In this document: positions 1 through 5,051 of the stretch, piece by piece
Layout of the letters: every line of letters starts with the position of its first letter
How positions within the stretch are numbered: the stretch's first letter is position 1
NCBI GenBank assembly: GCA_021817875.1
Contig: JAKAFQ010000180.1
Coordinates: 1 to 7,686 of the forward strand
Length of the DNA: 7,686 nucleotides
Reading direction: 5' to 3'
Source of the DNA: Pseudomonadota bacterium
GTDB taxonomy: Bacteria; Pseudomonadota; Gammaproteobacteria; Steroidobacterales; Steroidobacteraceae
Made by a program: the position numbers and the translations under genes
Notes under the pieces: model-generated
The model's database searches: none
What the model was told of the DNA's origin: nothing
Seen by the model: only the letters and a program-made list of their open reading frames with translations

Positions 1-229
1 GGATCTCGGCGGGCGCCGGATTGACGATGATGCGTCCGGCCGGAAACTCGAAGCCGCAGGACAGGAGCGCGGCCCGCACCCGCTCGCGGCTTTCCTTCAC
101 CACCGTGGCCGGAAGCCCTACGATGTAAAACACGGGCAGGCCGCTGGCGAGTGTGACCTCCACCTGCACCGGCGGAGCCGACAGTCCCACCTGCGCGCGG
201 CACGCCAGGTGCGCAACGGGCAGCGGCAT
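1..229 (-). CDS. comM: ComM/YifB-family AAA+ ATPase (Mg-chelatase-like), N-terminal part, cut by the window edge
   Basis: Only the first 76 codons lie in the window. The translation starts MPLPVAHLACRAQVGLSAPP and continues through VEVTLASGLPVFYIVGLP, VVKESRERVRAAL, CGFEFPAGRIIVNPAPAEI. This matches the N-terminal domain of ComM/YifB: the 'VGLP' turn, the 'VKE(A/S)R(D/E)RVR' helix and the 'I.(I/V)N.APA(D/E)' segment are family hallmarks. The Walker motifs of the AAA+ module would lie to the left, outside the window. In other bacteria ComM is a hexameric helicase that promotes branch migration during integration of transforming DNA. The ATG at 229-227 fits the family's usual N-terminus. No strong Shine-Dalgarno sequence is seen in front of it. 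It lies 60 bp downstream of ubiK on the same strand and is probably co-transcribed with it. Whether the rest of the gene is intact cannot be seen. Confidence 0.93.
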   Translation of the reverse strand, partial: MPLPVAHLACRAQVGLSAPPVQVEVTLASGLPVFYIVGLPATVVKESRERVRAALLSCGFEFPAGRIIVNPAPAEI

Positions 230-289
230 GAGACAAGCCTGTGGTTCGTCCGGCCGCGGGACGGCAGCGGCGCGGGGCCGCGCGTGCCG

Positions 290-562
290 CTAAGGGGTGT
301 CCGCCGCCGGGCTGTCGGGCTTCGCACCGCCCTCCAGCGCCTTTAAGCGTGCCTCGAGTTCGGCGAGGCGCTCGCGCGTGCGCTGCAGTACCCGCGTCTG
401 GGTGTCGAATTCGTCCCGGGTCACCAGATCCAGTTTGCCGAGGCTGGCGCGCAGCACCGCGCGGAAGTTGCTCTCCAGGTCCTGTTGCAGAGTGCGCAGC
501 GCCGGCGGGACGCTCTCGGCGAGTCGGCGGGCAATCGCGTCGATACCAAAAATATCCATCAT
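290..562 (-). CDS. ubiK: Ubiquinone biosynthesis accessory factor UbiK (BMFP/YqiC family)
   Basis: The 90-aa protein has the two-part build of UbiK. An N-terminal segment (MMDIFGIDAIARRLAESVPPA) is followed by a predicted amphipathic helix and then a C-terminal coiled coil (about residues 48-77, TRDEFDTQTRVLQRTRERLA onward) with heptad-like Leu spacing. A short acidic, proline-containing tail ends in ADTP. The 'VTRDEFD.Q..VL.RTRE.L..LE..' stretch is the typical family signature. UbiK helps the late, aerobic hydroxylation steps of ubiquinone synthesis with UbiJ in the soluble Ubi complex, and binds lipids or membranes. The start is supported by GGGAGG ending 6 nt before ATG 562-560. The next codon is also ATG (559-557), so the true start is one of the two. 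It is the first gene of a probable minus-strand unit with comM, and divergent from amtB. Confidence 0.93.
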   Translation of the reverse strand: MMDIFGIDAIARRLAESVPPALRTLQQDLESNFRAVLRASLGKLDLVTRDEFDTQTRVLQRTRERLAELEARLKALEGGAKPDSPAADTP

Positions 563-612
563 CGCTGACCTCCCAGTACGTGCCCCGGTTTAGGGCGGAC
601 GGGCTTGCGGGC

Positions 613-629
613 GGCACCAAAACGGTGCG
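613..629. promoter_or_regulatory. Putative NtrC (GlnG) enhancer site upstream of amtB
   Basis: Bases 614-628 read GCACC-AAAAC-GGTGC, a perfect 5-bp inverted repeat around a 5-bp A-rich centre. The known NtrC consensus is TGCACCA-N3-TGGTGCA. The 17-bp window here (GGCACCAAAACGGTGCG) keeps the GCACC/GGTGC arms and the AAAA centre and differs mainly at the two outer bases. Its centre lies about 75 bp upstream of the GC of the sigma-54 -12 element, a normal distance for an NtrC enhancer. A further half-site, TGGTGCA, lies at 635-641. Assignment to NtrC is inferred from the motif match plus the sigma-54 promoter and the ammonium transporter gene. The regulator itself is not in the window. Confidence 0.7.
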
Positions 630-681
630 GATTCTGGTGCAGAGGTAACGCAATGCGCTGTGGCTGCAGTGAATTTTGCGA

Positions 682-697
682 TGGCACGGATTCTGCA
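682..697 (+). promoter_or_regulatory. Sigma-54 (RpoN) -24/-12 promoter of amtB
   Basis: TGGCACGGATTCTGCA matches the sigma-54 consensus TGGCACG-N4-TTGC(A/T) at every defined base except one (C for the first T of the -12 element). The invariant GG (683-684) and GC (695-696) have the required spacing. Transcription would start near 708, giving an untranslated leader of about 100 nt before the amtB ATG. Together with the NtrC-type palindrome upstream, this predicts induction of amtB under nitrogen limitation. Confidence 0.82.
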
Positions 698-807
698 CCT
701 CGGCCCCGCGTCATCAGCTTACGCGTGTGATGGCCGATCCGGCAGCCCCTATTTTTGACCCGATCGCCCAGAAACACGTGCCGCTCGAGCATTGCCCGGG
801 AGAAAAC

Positions 808-2193
808 ATGCGTATCGTCCGAAAATTCTTCACATTCCTCTGCATGGCCGCGACCGCCACGCTGGCGGCCTCTGGCCCCGCGATGGCCGGGGCCCTTACC
901 GCCGCGCCGACGCCCGACAAGGGCGACATGGCCTGGATGATGACCTCCACGGCCCTGGTGCTGTTGATGTCGGTACCGGCGCTCGGCTTGTTCTACGGCG
1001 GACTGGTACGCACCAAGAACATGCTGTCGGTGCTGATGCAGGTGTTCGCCGGCTTTTCCCTGATCACCGTGCTGTGGTGCATCTACGGCTACTCGCTGGC
1101 CTTCACCGCCGGCAACCCCTTCATCGGGGGCCTCAGCCGGCTGTTCCTCGCCGGCACCTTCGATCCCGCGACCGGCGTGTTCTCCACGATCGGGACGTTC
1201 GACAAGGGCATCGTGCTGAATGAGCTGGTCTACGTGGGGTTCCAGGCCACCTTCGCCGCCATCACCTGCTGCCTGATCCTCGGCTCCCTCGTCGAGCGGG
1301 TGAAGTTTTCCGGCATTCTGCTGTTCCTGGCGTTCTGGTTCACCTTCTGCTACTGCCCGGTGGCGCACATGGTGTGGTACTGGCCCGGCCTGGACACCAC
1401 CGCGGGCGCGCATCCCGTCGGCGGGCTGTTGTGGAAATGGGGCGCACTCGACTTCGCCGGCGGTACCGTGGTGCACATCAACGCCGGTGTCGCGGGCCTG
1501 GTGGGTGCCATCATTCTCGGCAAGCGCATCGGCCTCGGCAGGGAGCCGATGCCTCCGCACAGCCTCACCATGACCATGATCGGCGCCTCGCTCCTGTGGT
1601 TCGGCTGGTTCGGGTTCAATGCCGGCTCCGCGCTGGAGGCCAACGGTTCGGCGGCCCTCGCCTTCATGAACACGTACCTGGCCACTGCCTGTGCGGTACT
1701 CACCTGGATGGGGACGGAATGGATCATCAAGGGTAAGCCATCGATGCTGGGCGCGGCCTCGGGCGCGGTGGCGGGTCTGGTGGCCATCACGCCGGCAGCC
1801 GGCAACGTCGGTATCCTCGGCGCGTTTCTGATCGGCCTCGGTGTCGGCCCGCTCTGCTTCTGGGGGGTCACCGGCCTCAAGCGGCTGATCCGCACCGACG
1901 ATGCGCTGGATGTGTTCGGCGTACATGCCCTGGGCGGGATCTTCGGCGCACTGGCCACCGGGATCTTCAACGATCCGGCCCTCGGGGGACCCGGCGGAAG
2001 CGCCTACCCGGGCATCTGGGCCCAGCTGCTCATCCAGGCCAAGGCAGTGGGCGTGGTGATCGTGTGGACCGCCGTGGTTGCGGCCATCGGTTTCTCGCTC
2101 GTCAAGTGGACGGTCGGTCTGCGCGTGAGCGAGGACGAGGAGCGCGAGGGTCTGGACATCACGATCCATGGCGAGCGCGCTTACGACATGTAG
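808..2193 (+). CDS. amtB: Ammonium transporter AmtB (Amt/Mep/Rh family)
   Basis: This 461-aa inner-membrane ammonium channel is close in length to its relatives. Residues 1-27 form a cleavable signal peptide (basic MRIVRK, hydrophobic core, AMA|G). The pore residues known from E. coli AmtB are all present: the twin histidines H223 (GGTVVHINAG) and H373 (DVFGVHALGG), the Phe gate F145 (VGFQATFA) and F270 (WFGFNAGS), Trp190 (AHMVW) and Asp215 (ALDFAGG). The C-terminal tail GLRVSEDEEREGLD...HGERAYDM is the conserved segment that a GlnK/P-II trimer docks on to block the channel. ATG 808 is chosen because a GGGAGA sequence precedes it and the signal peptide begins there. An in-frame ATG at 730 would add 26 residues ahead of the signal peptide and has no ribosome-binding site, and codons before about 708 lie upstream of the predicted transcript start. 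Control is probably by NtrC/sigma-54. A glnK gene, often the neighbour, is absent. Confidence 0.97.
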   Translation: MRIVRKFFTFLCMAATATLAASGPAMAGALTAAPTPDKGDMAWMMTSTALVLLMSVPALGLFYGGLVRTKNMLSVLMQVFAGFSLITVLWCIYGYSLAFTAGNPFIGGLSRLFLAGTFDPATGVFSTIGTFDKGIVLNELVYVGFQATFAAITCCLILGSLVERVKFSGILLFLAFWFTFCYCPVAHMVWYWPGLDTTAGAHPVGGLLWKWGALDFAGGTVVHINAGVAGLVGAIILGKRIGLGREPMPPHSLTMTMIGASLLWFGWFGFNAGSALEANGSAALAFMNTYLATACAVLTWMGTEWIIKGKPSMLGAASGAVAGLVAITPAAGNVGILGAFLIGLGVGPLCFWGVTGLKRLIRTDDALDVFGVHALGGIFGALATGIFNDPALGGPGGSAYPGIWAQLLIQAKAVGVVIVWTAVVAAIGFSLVKWTVGLRVSEDEEREGLDITIHGERAYDM

Positions 2194-2289
2194 CGCGGGC
2201 CTGGGCGGAGGGCGGACCTGAACGGCATCGTGGCGCGAGCGCAGTCCGACCGCCGCCCCGGGGTTTCGCGCCCGGTGTGCCAGCCATCA

Positions 2290-2318
2290 CTCACGATCGA
2301 GACCAACGGTCTTACAAT
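2290..2318 (+). promoter_or_regulatory. Possible sigma-70 type promoter for the DUF4124 gene
   Basis: TACAAT at 2313-2318 is one mismatch from TATAAT. Seventeen bases upstream, CTCACG (2290-2295) is only a poor -35 match (3 of 6). A start near 2325 would give a leader of about 33 nt before the ATG at 2358. A small inverted repeat, AGACC-AAC-GGTCT (2300-2312), lies in the spacer and could be an operator, though it is short. The rest of the amtB-DUF4124 gap (2194-2357) shows no clear terminator. Confidence 0.35.
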
Positions 2319-2357
2319 GGTCCCTGGATCGGATCGATCAGCACACCGGAGACGCCC

Positions 2358-2819
2358 ATGCCGCGCACCGCGATCTTCGTTACGCTCACAGGGGTCCTGC
2401 TGGCCGGAACCCTGAGCCTGGCCCATGCCGATGTGTTCCGCTGGGTGGATCAGCATGGCGTGGTGCACTACAGCGATCAATGGGTGCCCGGCGCCACGCG
2501 GGTGATGGTCACTTCCGAGTCGCTGAAAGGCGGCAGCTCGTCCCACGCCATGCAGGCCATCCTCGCCGAAAGCAAAGGGGCCGATCAGCAGATCCAGCGG
2601 CAGGCGGATGAACGCGCCGTGCAGGCCGAGGAAGCGCAACTGCAGGCTCAGCGGTGCAAAAAGGCGAAGGCGAGATACTGGAGCCTGATCCACGCACGGC
2701 GGCTCTTTACGACCGGCAAGAAAGGCCAGCGGCATTACTTCACCGACGCCGAGGCCAATGCCGCGCGGGTCAAGGCAAGGGAAAGCATGGATCGGCTCTG
2801 CGCAACGCCCTCGCCCTGA
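2358..2819 (+). CDS. Exported DUF4124 domain-containing protein
   Basis: The 153-aa protein has an N-terminal signal peptide (MPRTAIFVTLTGVLLAGTLS, cleavage likely after AHA at residue 24). A DUF4124 domain follows at about residues 25-50 (DVFRWVDQHGVVHYSDQWVPGA), the typical 'YRW.D..G..HYSD..P' sheet found in many gammaproteobacterial envelope proteins. Residues about 65-105 are Gln/Glu/Ala-rich and probably helical or coiled coil (QQIQRQADERAVQAEEAQLQ). The C-terminal part is basic and contains HYFTDAEANAARVKARESMD. Two cysteines (C100, C148) remain after export and could form a periplasmic disulfide. The ATG at 2358 is preceded by GGAG at 2348-2351 and begins the signal peptide directly. 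The molecular function of DUF4124 proteins is not established and nothing nearby assigns one. The gene is 164 bp after amtB and probably has its own promoter. Confidence 0.87.
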   Translation: MPRTAIFVTLTGVLLAGTLSLAHADVFRWVDQHGVVHYSDQWVPGATRVMVTSESLKGGSSSHAMQAILAESKGADQQIQRQADERAVQAEEAQLQAQRCKKAKARYWSLIHARRLFTTGKKGQRHYFTDAEANAARVKARESMDRLCATPSP

Positions 2820-2832
2820 GGAGCCTCTTGTG

Positions 2833-2859
2833 AGCGCCACGCCCCGGTAGGCGGGCGCT
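2833..2859 (+). terminator. GC-rich hairpin after the DUF4124 gene, possible terminator
   Basis: AGCGC (2833-2837) pairs with GCGCT (2855-2859) and CGCC (2840-2843) pairs with GGCG (2850-2853). The loop is 6 nt (CCGGTA), with a small internal asymmetry between the two stem blocks. It begins 13 nt after the stop codon. There is no following T-run, so intrinsic termination is uncertain, though many high-GC genomes lack strong U-tracts. Confidence 0.35.
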
Positions 2860-2915
2860 GAGCCGGCGTCTGCGATCCGGGCCTGTACGGATTCCGGATC
2901 ACCCCGAGGGAGCAC

Positions 2916-2921
2916 TATAGT
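2916..2921 (+). promoter_or_regulatory. Possible -10 element for the dehydrogenase gene
   Basis: TATAGT at 2916-2921 is a good -10 hexamer standing out in GC-rich DNA, 45-50 bp before the dehydrogenase start. No convincing -35 hexamer is visible at 16-18 bp upstream (TTCCGG/TCCGGA region). Transcription would start near 2928. Confidence 0.3.
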
Positions 2922-2965
2922 GGCAGCCACGGGCGGCTTGCCGCATCGATGGGGTAGTGGATGTC

Positions 2966-3853
2966 ATGCGGGTAGGATTCGTCGGACTCGGCGCCATGGG
3001 CCTTTCCATGGCCCGCAACCTGCGCCGCGCGGACCTTTTGACGTCGGTATGGAACCGCACGGGTGAGAAGGCCCGGGCTCTGGCCGCCGAGCTCGGCATC
3101 CAGGCGCCGGCCACCCTCGCGGAGCTCGGCGCCGGAGCCGATGCCGTGGTGAGCTGCGTGTCGGCGGATGCGGATGTGCTCGAAGTCGTCAGCGCGCTCG
3201 CGCCCACGCTGGCGGCAGGCTCGCTGGTGATCGACTGCTCGACCACCGCCGCCGATACGGCGCGCCGCGCCGCGGAGCTGCTGCAGCGCGGGGCGGTGGA
3301 GTTTCTGGATTGCCCGGTGAGCGGCGGAGTGGAAGGGGCGCGGGACGGTACGCTCGCCATCATGGCGGGCGGCGCGCCGGAGGCGTTCGAGCGGGCGAGG
3401 CCGGTGCTGGCCGCCATGGGCCGCACCATCACCCTGTTCGGTCCGGTGGGCAGCGGGCAGGCGGCCAAGGCCACCAATCAGATCATGTGCGCCGGCATCA
3501 TCGAAGCCGTTTCGGAAGCGATGGCCTTCGCGCGCGCCCAGGGATTGCCGCTCGAGAAGCTCATCGAGACGCTCGGCAAGGGTGCGGGCTCCAGCTGGTA
3601 TTTCGTGCACCGGGCGCCCAACATGGTACGGGGCAGCTACCCGCCTGGCTTTCGAGTGCGCCTGCATGCGAAAGATCTGGCGATCTGCCGCGACATGGCC
3701 GCGCGCTTCGGCGTGTCCCTCCCGGTGGTAGAGCGCATGCTCGCCGAGTACGCCGAGCTCATCGCGCGCGGCCACGGCGAGGAGGACATCTCGGCCACCT
3801 TCCGCCTCAAGGCGGAGTTGTTCGAGCACGACGGACGCGGCTCGCACGGCTGA
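2966..3853 (+). CDS. NAD(P)-dependent beta-hydroxyacid dehydrogenase (3-hydroxyisobutyrate / tartronate-semialdehyde reductase family)
   Basis: The 295-aa protein has an N-terminal Rossmann domain starting MRVGFVGLGAMG (GxGxxG at residues 7-12). The substrate motif DCPVSGG is at 115-121 (usually D.PVSGG). The catalytic-lysine segment GSGQAAKATNQ has Lys168 and the KxxNQ form seen in GarR-type tartronate semialdehyde reductases. The C-terminal all-helical dimerisation domain contains PGFRVRLHAKDL (227-238). Length and motif order are normal for 3-HIBDH-type enzymes, which reversibly oxidise a beta-hydroxyacid. The exact substrate cannot be read from the sequence. Neither glyoxylate/glycerate nor valine-catabolism genes are adjacent. 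ATG 2966 is chosen because the family normally begins 'M(R/K)(V/I)GF(V/I)GLG'. An in-frame GTG at 2957 would add three residues (MDV) and has its GGGG only 2 nt upstream. The gene is convergent with maiA. Confidence 0.88.
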   Translation: MRVGFVGLGAMGLSMARNLRRADLLTSVWNRTGEKARALAAELGIQAPATLAELGAGADAVVSCVSADADVLEVVSALAPTLAAGSLVIDCSTTAADTARRAAELLQRGAVEFLDCPVSGGVEGARDGTLAIMAGGAPEAFERARPVLAAMGRTITLFGPVGSGQAAKATNQIMCAGIIEAVSEAMAFARAQGLPLEKLIETLGKGAGSSWYFVHRAPNMVRGSYPPGFRVRLHAKDLAICRDMAARFGVSLPVVERMLAEYAELIARGHGEEDISATFRLKAELFEHDGRGSHG

Positions 3854-3860
3854 GGCCGCG

Positions 3861-3879
3861 CGCCGGCCGTCAGCCGGCG
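3861..3879. terminator. Perfect hairpin between the convergent dehydrogenase and maiA genes
   Basis: CGCCGGC (3861-3867) and GCCGGCG (3873-3879) form a perfect 7-bp GC stem with the 5-nt loop CGTCA. The stem lies just after the dehydrogenase stop and covers the last codons of maiA, whose stop codon (3870-3872, read on the minus strand) falls in the loop. Its symmetry would let it act on both strands as a shared terminator. No T-run follows on either side, so the role is inferred. Confidence 0.4.
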
Positions 3880-4505
3880 TCCGGCTGCGCTTCGGGCGAC
3901 GCGCGCACAAACTCCGGCAGTGATTCCAGATACCCGCTGATCGCGCTGAGAACCGGGTACGGCGTGAGATCGCAGTTGAAGCGGCGGGCATTGAACATCT
4001 GCGGCACGAGGCAGACGTCTGCAAGCGTGATTGCGTCCCCGAACAGATGGCGGCCGTCGGCGCTGAAGCGTTGCGCCTCCTCCTCCAGGGCGCGCAAGCC
4101 CTCGCTGATCCAATGACGGTACCAGCGGTCGAGAGCATCCTGGTCGTTTCCCATCGAGCGCAGATAATTCAACACGCGCAGGTTGTTGAGCGGATGCACA
4201 TCGCAGGCGATGCAGAGCGCGAGCGAGCGGACGCGCGCGCGGTCCGCGGGCGCGCGAGGCAGCAGCGGCGGCTGCGGATGGGTCTCCTCCAGATACTCCA
4301 GAATCGCGAGCGACTGGCCGATGAGCACCCCACCGTCCTCGAGCGCCGGCACCAGACCCTGGGGATTGAGGGCGAGATATTCCGGACGGCGGTGTTCCCC
4401 GGGGCTCAGGTTGACCGGGATCGACCCGTAGGCGAGCCCCTTGAGGTTGAGGGCGATGCGGACGCGATAGGCCGCCGAGCTGCGAAAATAGGTGTAGAGC
4501 TTCAT
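3870..4505 (-). CDS. maiA: Maleylacetoacetate isomerase (glutathione S-transferase zeta class)
   Basis: The 211-aa protein is normal in length for the family. The thioredoxin-like N-terminal domain opens MKLYTYFRSSAAYRVRIALN. It carries the zeta-class glutathione-activating motif SSxxxRVRIAL (S9, S10, R14), with Ala at residue 11 where animal enzymes have Cys. NPQGLVPALEDGG (48-60) and the glutathione gamma-glutamyl site GQSLAILEYLEE (63-74) follow. The helical C-terminal domain includes DVHPLNNLRVLNYL (102-115) and HLFGDAITLADVCLVPQ (153-169). The enzyme uses glutathione to isomerise maleylacetoacetate to fumarylacetoacetate in cytosolic tyrosine/homogentisate catabolism. The usual partners hmgA and fahA are not in the window. 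The ATG at 4505-4503 has GAGGT 5 nt upstream. It is transcribed toward the dehydrogenase gene, 16 bp away, and divergently from lptM. Confidence 0.95.
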   Translation of the reverse strand: MKLYTYFRSSAAYRVRIALNLKGLAYGSIPVNLSPGEHRRPEYLALNPQGLVPALEDGGVLIGQSLAILEYLEETHPQPPLLPRAPADRARVRSLALCIACDVHPLNNLRVLNYLRSMGNDQDALDRWYRHWISEGLRALEEEAQRFSADGRHLFGDAITLADVCLVPQMFNARRFNCDLTPYPVLSAISGYLESLPEFVRASPEAQPDAG

Positions 4506-4569
4506 GTGAGACCTCGCACGCTGCGCGAATCCCCAAGGTTGCCAGCCGAGGGGTGATCCGGAAAGGTTG

Positions 4570-4598
4570 GCGACGGGCCGGCACCGCCCCGCTAGAAT
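4570..4598 (+). promoter_or_regulatory. Candidate promoter for the lptM region
   Basis: TAGAAT at 4593-4598 is one mismatch from TATAAT and is the most AT-rich hexamer of the maiA-lptM gap. Seventeen bases upstream, GCGACG (4570-4575) keeps only the GAC core of TTGACA; TTGGCG at 4567-4572 is a slightly displaced alternative. The predicted start point, about 7 nt after the -10, coincides with the ATG at 4606. Otherwise the gap 4506-4778 holds no recognisable gene except the small ORF listed next. I saw no clear promoter for maiA on the other strand. Confidence 0.4.
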
Positions 4599-4605
4599 GT
4601 GACGC

Positions 4606-4782
4606 ATGGGTATCCGGCAAAGAGCAATCGCCCTCGAGCCACTGTCCGGCAACGCGTCCCCGAAATACCTCGGCATCCGCGGCTCCGGGACGGGCCCCGA
4701 CCCTGTGCGCGCCACCCCGCGCATCCCGGCTGACCGGGTCCGGGCTGCCGCGCCGGACCTCGGCGCCTCCCCCCCGTCATGA
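4606..4782 (+). CDS. Possible small ORF (58 aa) upstream of and overlapping lptM; uncertain
   Basis: An open frame runs from ATG 4606 to TGA 4780-4782 and reads MGIRQRAIALEPLSGNASPK, then Pro/Arg/Ala-rich sequence ending DLGASPPS. I recognise no family, signal peptide or membrane segment. In favour: its ATG sits exactly where a transcript from the TAGAAT box should begin, so it could be leaderless, and its stop overlaps the lptM start as ATGA. That arrangement could provide translational coupling for lptM, which lacks a Shine-Dalgarno sequence. Against: no ribosome-binding site; second codon positions are unusually G+C-rich for a real protein; and in such DNA an open frame of this length is common by chance. 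It may simply be the untranslated leader of lptM. Confidence 0.22.
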   Translation: MGIRQRAIALEPLSGNASPKYLGIRGSGTGPDPVRATPRIPADRVRAAAPDLGASPPS

Positions 4783-4985
4783 GCGCCCGACTCGTCGTCG
4801 CGGCCGCGGCCGCGCTCGGCTGTGCGGCCTGCGGTTTCAAGGGGCCACTGTACCTGCCGCAGCAGAATGCCGCGGTGATTACCCATGCGGCGGCGGGCAC
4901 CCGGGTTGCGCCGGCGTTGCCCGCCCCCGCCCGGCGCAAGACCGGCCGGCAGGGGAGTTCCTCGCGAAACACCGCGCCCAATTGA
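4779..4985 (+). CDS. lptM: LPS translocon maturation lipoprotein LptM (YifL family)
   Basis: The 68-aa precursor has a short hydrophobic signal (MSARLVVAAAAALGCAA) followed by CGFKGPLYLP, the diagnostic LptM/YifL motif 'CG.KGPLY.P' directly after the lipidated cysteine (C18). The rest is a low-complexity Ala/Pro/Arg/Ser tail, as in the family. In E. coli LptM is an outer-membrane lipoprotein that assists correct disulfide formation and assembly of the LptD-LptE LPS translocon. The lipobox is unusual: the -3 to +1 residues are C-A-A-C, so there is a second cysteine (C15) three residues before the expected lipidation site. The ATG has no Shine-Dalgarno sequence (it is preceded by a C-run) and overlaps the end of a 58-codon frame. 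No other start codon fits the signal peptide. In other genomes lptM commonly precedes lysA; here polA follows after 66 bp. Confidence 0.87.
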   Translation: MSARLVVAAAAALGCAACGFKGPLYLPQQNAAVITHAAAGTRVAPALPAPARRKTGRQGSSSRNTAPN

Positions 4986-5039
4986 GCATGCCCGCCGCGC
5001 CGCGTCGCGGCTGAGGCGGGCGCGTGCAGGCGCGATCCG

Positions 5040-5045
5040 TATACT
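5040..5045 (+). promoter_or_regulatory. -10-like element immediately before polA
   Basis: TATACT at 5040-5045 is a good -10 hexamer in a very GC-rich gap and ends 6 nt before the polA ATG. If active it would start transcription at or within a base of the initiation codon. No -35 hexamer is recognisable at 16-18 bp upstream (the region reads GCGGGCG). The alternative is that polA is read through from lptM. Confidence 0.4.
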
Positions 5046-5051
5046 GCACGG

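Noticed and set aside
241..648. 135-codon plus-strand frame across ubiK and the ubiK-amtB gap
   Set aside because: It is antisense to ubiK, which has a clear family match and ribosome-binding site. The Arg/Ala/Pro-rich translation carries no motif.
661..679. Alternative sigma-54 element TGG...TTTTGC
   Set aside because: The GG-GC spacing is 4 bp too long for sigma-54, whereas the site at 682-697 has exact spacing and a near-perfect sequence.
676..807. Upstream in-frame extension of amtB (ATG 676 and ATG 730)
   Set aside because: ATG 676 lies before the sigma-54 promoter and could not be on that transcript. ATG 730 would bury the signal peptide 26 residues in and has no ribosome-binding site. 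ATG 808 has both.
559..2169. 536-codon open frame on the minus strand opposite amtB
   Set aside because: It mirrors the strongly supported amtB frame. Its translation is His/Gly/Arg/Glu-rich with no fold or motif, typical of the antisense of a GC-rich membrane-protein gene.
2915..4138. Long minus-strand frames 2915-4138 and 3637-4620
   Set aside because: Both are shadows of the dehydrogenase and maiA genes in other frames. They are Arg/Ala/Ser-rich and lack motifs.
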